From: Cinclus cinclus
Lineage: Eukaryota > Chordata > Aves > Passeriformes > Cinclidae
DNA length: 64,000 nucleotides
Direction: 5' to 3'
Assembly: GCF_963662255.1 (NCBI RefSeq)
Contig: NC_085071.1
Coordinates: forward strand, 3,498,701 to 3,562,700
Shown: piece after piece, positions 60,001 through 64,000 of the stretch
Layout: each line of letters opens with the position of its first letter
Position numbering within the stretch: the first letter of the stretch is position 1
The notes under the pieces: model-generated
Database searches by the model: none
Told to the model about the DNA's origin: nothing
Seen by the model: only the letters and a program-made list of their open reading frames with translations
Program-made: the position numbers and the translations under genes

Positions 60001-63000
60001 TGCCAAGAGTTTTAGGGTCCCTTTTAAAGCGAGGCTGTGAGCAGAAGAGCCAAGCTGCACAGGCTGTTTTGGTTTTGTGGCTGCTCTCTGGGAAGCTGCT
60101 GCTGTGGGCACTGTCCTGCAGCCACTCACCAGCAAGGAGGGGGCATTTCCCACGAAGGCTGGGGTGTGTTTACTGGACTCTGTCTGCTCTGAAGTGGGGA
60201 AAGGAAAATACTTCATTCTGTGGAGATGCAGTTGCTGAGAAAAGTCCTTGGTCTTTGTTTCTTCTCTTCCTTCCGTTTTGCTCTGGTTTTACCAGGTGTA
60301 AAATACAATTGTCAGCAGTTTACATGGAAGGGGAATGTCAGTTTTCCTGTTGAAGAAAGTATCAAGGGTCTGATTGTGAAAGGAAAGGGGAAATTGAAGA
60401 ATGCCTCATGGCTTCCACCTTCCTGTATTTCACCCCAGCAGACCTGCCTCTGCTGAGTTACCACTTTGTCTGTTGATACTTGCTAAATGAAGAACGATTT
60501 TAACAAATGATTCTGCCCTTACTCAGAGGGGCCCACCAAGAGAATAATATCACTCTGGGGGGAATCAGAAGGACATGTCCATTAGGGCTAAATTAATAGT
60601 TAAGAATTATTTAGTAATGTCTTAACAGAGAATCCAAAGAGCAATGGAATAAAAATCCTGAAATTCATGTTCTTGTTCTTAGTGTAGTCTCACCTTGATT
60701 TGGCCTGTGGTCATCTGTTTGTTAATATTAATACATTTCATTTTTTATTTGCCTCTGGATATGTTACTGCAGATTGTCCCACACTCGCAAACTGCAGAGT
60801 GCTTTTATGTGAAGTATTTTGAATTTCCCAAATAAAAAAAAATTAAAATAAAAAAATAATTAAATCTGCAGCATGGATAGATACTAATTCTAGACCCTTC
60901 TGATTGGTGTCATGGCTGGAACAGCAGTTTGTTGGTGTTTATGGCAAATCTGCCCAGTGCCAGTTCTGCTCAGTAGTATAAATTATCTTCCAGCACCAAC
61001 CTGGTGCTGATGCCAAGGACACGATCTTGACTGCTTCCTAACTTAGCTTTGAACATCTGAGCTGTGAGGAATGAGGAATGTGCTGCATCTAACCTGGAGC
61101 TGTTGGCAGCCACCAATGTCATGAATCCTGTGAGTGGAGAAGCCAGCGCAGGTGACTGGACAGCTGGAGCTGTTTTCTCTACCCAGCAGGGGCAAAGAGA
61201 ACTCTGAATAGCTCAAGGAAATGCTTGGTGTTGTTTGAACAGTCAGAGACCTGCTTCCCTAGTGCTTCCTTCAGCACATGTTACACTTGACCCTGCCAGC
61301 ACTACACACCAATAGGAGTCAAGTCTTTGTCCCCAGTGGTAGATTAAACTGCTTGGCCATTGTTGCGAGTCCAAGATTTTCCTCTCTCACCCTGTTTAAA
61401 TGACTGCTTGGATGTGCAGCCAAAGTAAATATGAGCTAATAAAAACTAGAGATAACACATGCAGACTAGTTGTTGCAGACTAACTGTAACACAAAGAGGC
61501 ACAAGTTTTGCTGGCAGCTTTTCTGCTTAAGTTTTGAAGCTCAGATACCTGAAAAAGAATTGGCATGGATCAAGTATAACTTCCTTTTTATTGCAATATG
61601 GGGACTTTGTCTCTATTCATGTGTATCTTCAGAATAAAAAAGGCATCTGTTAGGCTGCTGAGGCTCTAGTGCCTGCCTTGCAAGGTATAGTGCACCAGCC
61701 TCAGGTGAGCACTTCCTCACCTGAAAGCTGGAAGTGCTGTGGCAGGCTGCTTTGGAATACTCCTCTGGATTTCCCCACAGTCACTTTCCTTGTTGGCAAT
61801 AATTGCATTTTCAATTGACTTTTTCAGTTCCTCAGCACACAGCCTGTGAGGGCCACTGCCATAAGGCAACACTGAGATCCGTGGTCTGCTAGGCGTTGGA
61901 AGGATAGGAGATATTTAGGTGGCTCTTGGAAATGCCTTGCCTTACAGTAAAGGAAAGAACGAGATTGGGAGAGTATCACTGTGGCATGACGGGGATAGGA
62001 TTGCCCCTGTATTCCTGTGATGTGGTCCTGTTGGACACCTGAGTTACAGAAGAGCTGGGGAGGTCTGTAACTGACTGGGGATAAGGCTGGTTCAAGTGCC
62101 TGTACGTTACCAGCACACCTACTCCCTGTGTGTCTGGGGAGGGCTGACTTCCTGAAGTCCTACAGTGGCTCTCTTTGCTTTTGCCTTCCTGAGGCCTTTG
62201 GCTCTGGAGGGACAGTGTGGTCCTACACCCTGTCCTTCAGACCCTTCTGCTGTGGAATGGTCTGTGATCACCAAAAGGTTAGAGAGAACTGCCGGCTGAG
62301 AGTGTGATATGGCATTAAAGGATTAATGGCTACTAAGCAATAATTACTATAAATGATGCAGACTAAATCCAGATCTAGGAACAATTTTACTTCTTTCATT
62401 CCAAGCCAGTCATGGCTCATGCTGACAGCACACCTGGAAATGAGGTAACTGAGTAATCTACCCACATTGTTCAGATCTGCTGGGGCTTGGGCACAGACTT
62501 AGTATGTGTTTTCCCTGCTCCTGGGCAACCTTTGTTCTCCTGCAGCCAGGAAGTCTCCCTGATGGGATAAGACAAGGTGCTTCTGTTCCTTTCCTGAGAA
62601 GGACAATATTAATTCACCTGTGCTGTGACTTCCCTGTGAAATTCTCTATCCAGATGCGAAGATCTCACTGTTATTGCAGTATGAGATGGAAACACTTCCA
62701 GTGCTGCCTGAACATGTTATTTAGGTCAGTTGCAAGGAAGATGGCAACATGAATCAGAGGAGTTGGAGTGGAAAGAAAGTCATTAGACAGCACCTTGACA
62801 TCCCCTGCCAATGCGGGGATTTTCTCTGCTGACGCAGAAGCCCGGCTGGAGCACACATTCATTTTCTTTTGCTCTTGGTGTGGTTCTGTGGCTGGGGAGC
62901 TGGACTGGCAATGAGCCAGCAGGCTGCAAAGACAGACCTTGCATTTGCCACTCTGTATCAGCACCTAGATCCAGGTGGGTATATGAGATAATCTCTTTCA

Positions 63001-64000
63001 GAGAGAGAACAGGGTCTCCTCCTTATCACTCTGGAAAACAAGATATACCGGGATCATTGGCCTGACTGTGTCCATTTTGGGTGAATGAGCCTCTAGATGG
63101 TGGTTTTACAGAGGCACATTCAGAGTGTTGTTGTAACCTTGAGGGCAGCTCAGGGGGTGTTCCCATCCCAGTAGTGGGTGTGTGATGCCCAGTGCACTGC
63201 AGCAGCTCCGAGGGATACAGCAGAGCCAATGGTTGAGTGTGCTGGGCCAGCCTTGGGCTGGAGGGCTATCAGTGATGGTGGGAAACCCCTGAAAATATCC
63301 CACTGGGCAGAGCTCTGCCAGACGCTCTGTTTCCCTTCCCAGAGGAAGTAGCCTGAATTTACCCAGTGCTCTGTAGAGACCTGTAGGCTAAAACAAATTA
63401 TTTTTACACTGTAGGAAACATTGAGACCAACCTTAACTGATGAAACAATTTGCCAGCTTTTAGCCTCAAGGTCCCTAGTCCCTCAGGGCTTTCCAGCATA
63501 AGCTTGGGTTGGTTTCCCAGAAGGAGTCTCATGGATATGTTGGCTCATTACTAGCTGTTTTATTTTTCCAAGAGCCAGCTCTCGTTAACTTCGTTCTCAC
63601 AGCATTGTTTTCTTTCTAGAAGAAGCTTTTGCTGGCTCTCCTAAACTATTGCATGGGAATTGCTTACTAGCTTACATTTTTTTTGTTTGTTTTGACCCAA
63701 AGCTGTGCTTTGCTCCCCTCTGTAACACTGCCAGCATAATTTCCAGTCTCTTTTAAGCATATGTTTTGCAATATCTAAAGTCTTGGCTCCAAGTAACTGC
63801 CTTACAGAGAGATTAGTATCTTCTAACGAAGGCATTGAGAAGCAAATAGTGAGAACAAAAGCAATATCTTGAGAGCCTGTAAGACTATCCTGACCTTTCC
63901 CAAAGGCCTCAGCCTGGCCCTCAGTGTTGAGCAGATGGCAGAAATCAGGGTGGACTTTGATTTGTGGAGGCCTCTGCCTTGCTGCTGTGTTTGCGGGAAA
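57067..64000. other. No gene seen; probable intron 1 of FHL3 or intergenic
   Basis: The CpG island ends near 57.25 kb. Beyond it there is ordinary mixed-composition DNA with short chance frames, an A-rich patch at 60830-60862 and no recognised mobile element. I searched by eye for an FHL3 start exon (Met followed by a Phe-Asp-Cys LIM start) and did not find one. No RNA gene was recognised. Confidence 0.5.

Noticed and set aside
57067..64000. FHL3 coding exons
   Set aside because: Searched by eye for a Met-led LIM start with paired cysteines and found none; coding part probably lies beyond the window.

Overview
The window is vertebrate nuclear DNA, most probably from a bird. It carries three CR1-type LINE fragments with the usual sauropsid CR1 3' end, a single-exon class III POU gene in a strong CpG island, short introns, and GC-rich minisatellites of the kind common on avian microchromosomes. 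A crocodilian or turtle cannot be excluded from sequence alone. Species and chromosome are inference.

Layout. Positions 1-24.85 kb are a gene-free flank upstream of POU3F1. It holds a long TCC/TCA microsatellite next to a small CpG-dense patch (1.4-2.2 kb), one CR1 fragment (17.0-17.55 kb) and a few AT-rich patches with homeodomain/POU-type sites. POU3F1 (Oct-6/SCIP/Tst-1) lies at 25271-26389 on + as an intact intronless CDS. A CCAAT/GC-box promoter precedes it, and a ~1.6 kb 3' UTR ends at an AATAAA at 27984. From 28.0 to 49.5 kb there is a second gene-free stretch, between the 3' ends of POU3F1 and UTP11. It contains several short AT-rich blocks dense in homeodomain, POU and SOX-like sites that look like developmental enhancers. 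None has been tested for conservation here. At 49.54-50.35 kb there is a CpG-rich 18/15-bp minisatellite, followed by a CGGAC pentamer array.

UTP11 (a small-subunit processome protein) occupies 51491-56398 on -. I resolved it into eight exons with canonical GT-AG junctions and an uninterrupted 253-codon reading frame. Its first exon sits in a CpG island (56.1-57.25 kb) that also holds a likely non-coding first exon on +. By the mammalian gene order FHL3-UTP11-POU3F1 this would belong to FHL3. No FHL3 coding exon is visible up to 64 kb, so its coding part would lie to the right. Positions 57.07-64.0 kb look like intron or intergenic DNA.

How it works together. POU3F1 is a developmental transcription factor with large regulatory flanks on both sides. 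UTP11, and FHL3 if correctly assigned, share a divergent CpG-island promoter. UTP11 and POU3F1 are convergent, as in mammals. I found no previously undescribed gene system. The most unusual items are the putative enhancers, the palindromic ATACATCAT cluster at 36.5 kb, the CpG minisatellite, the CGGGC array beside the putative FHL3 exon, the orphan CpG patch at 1.4 kb, and the GC-shifted exon 5 of UTP11.
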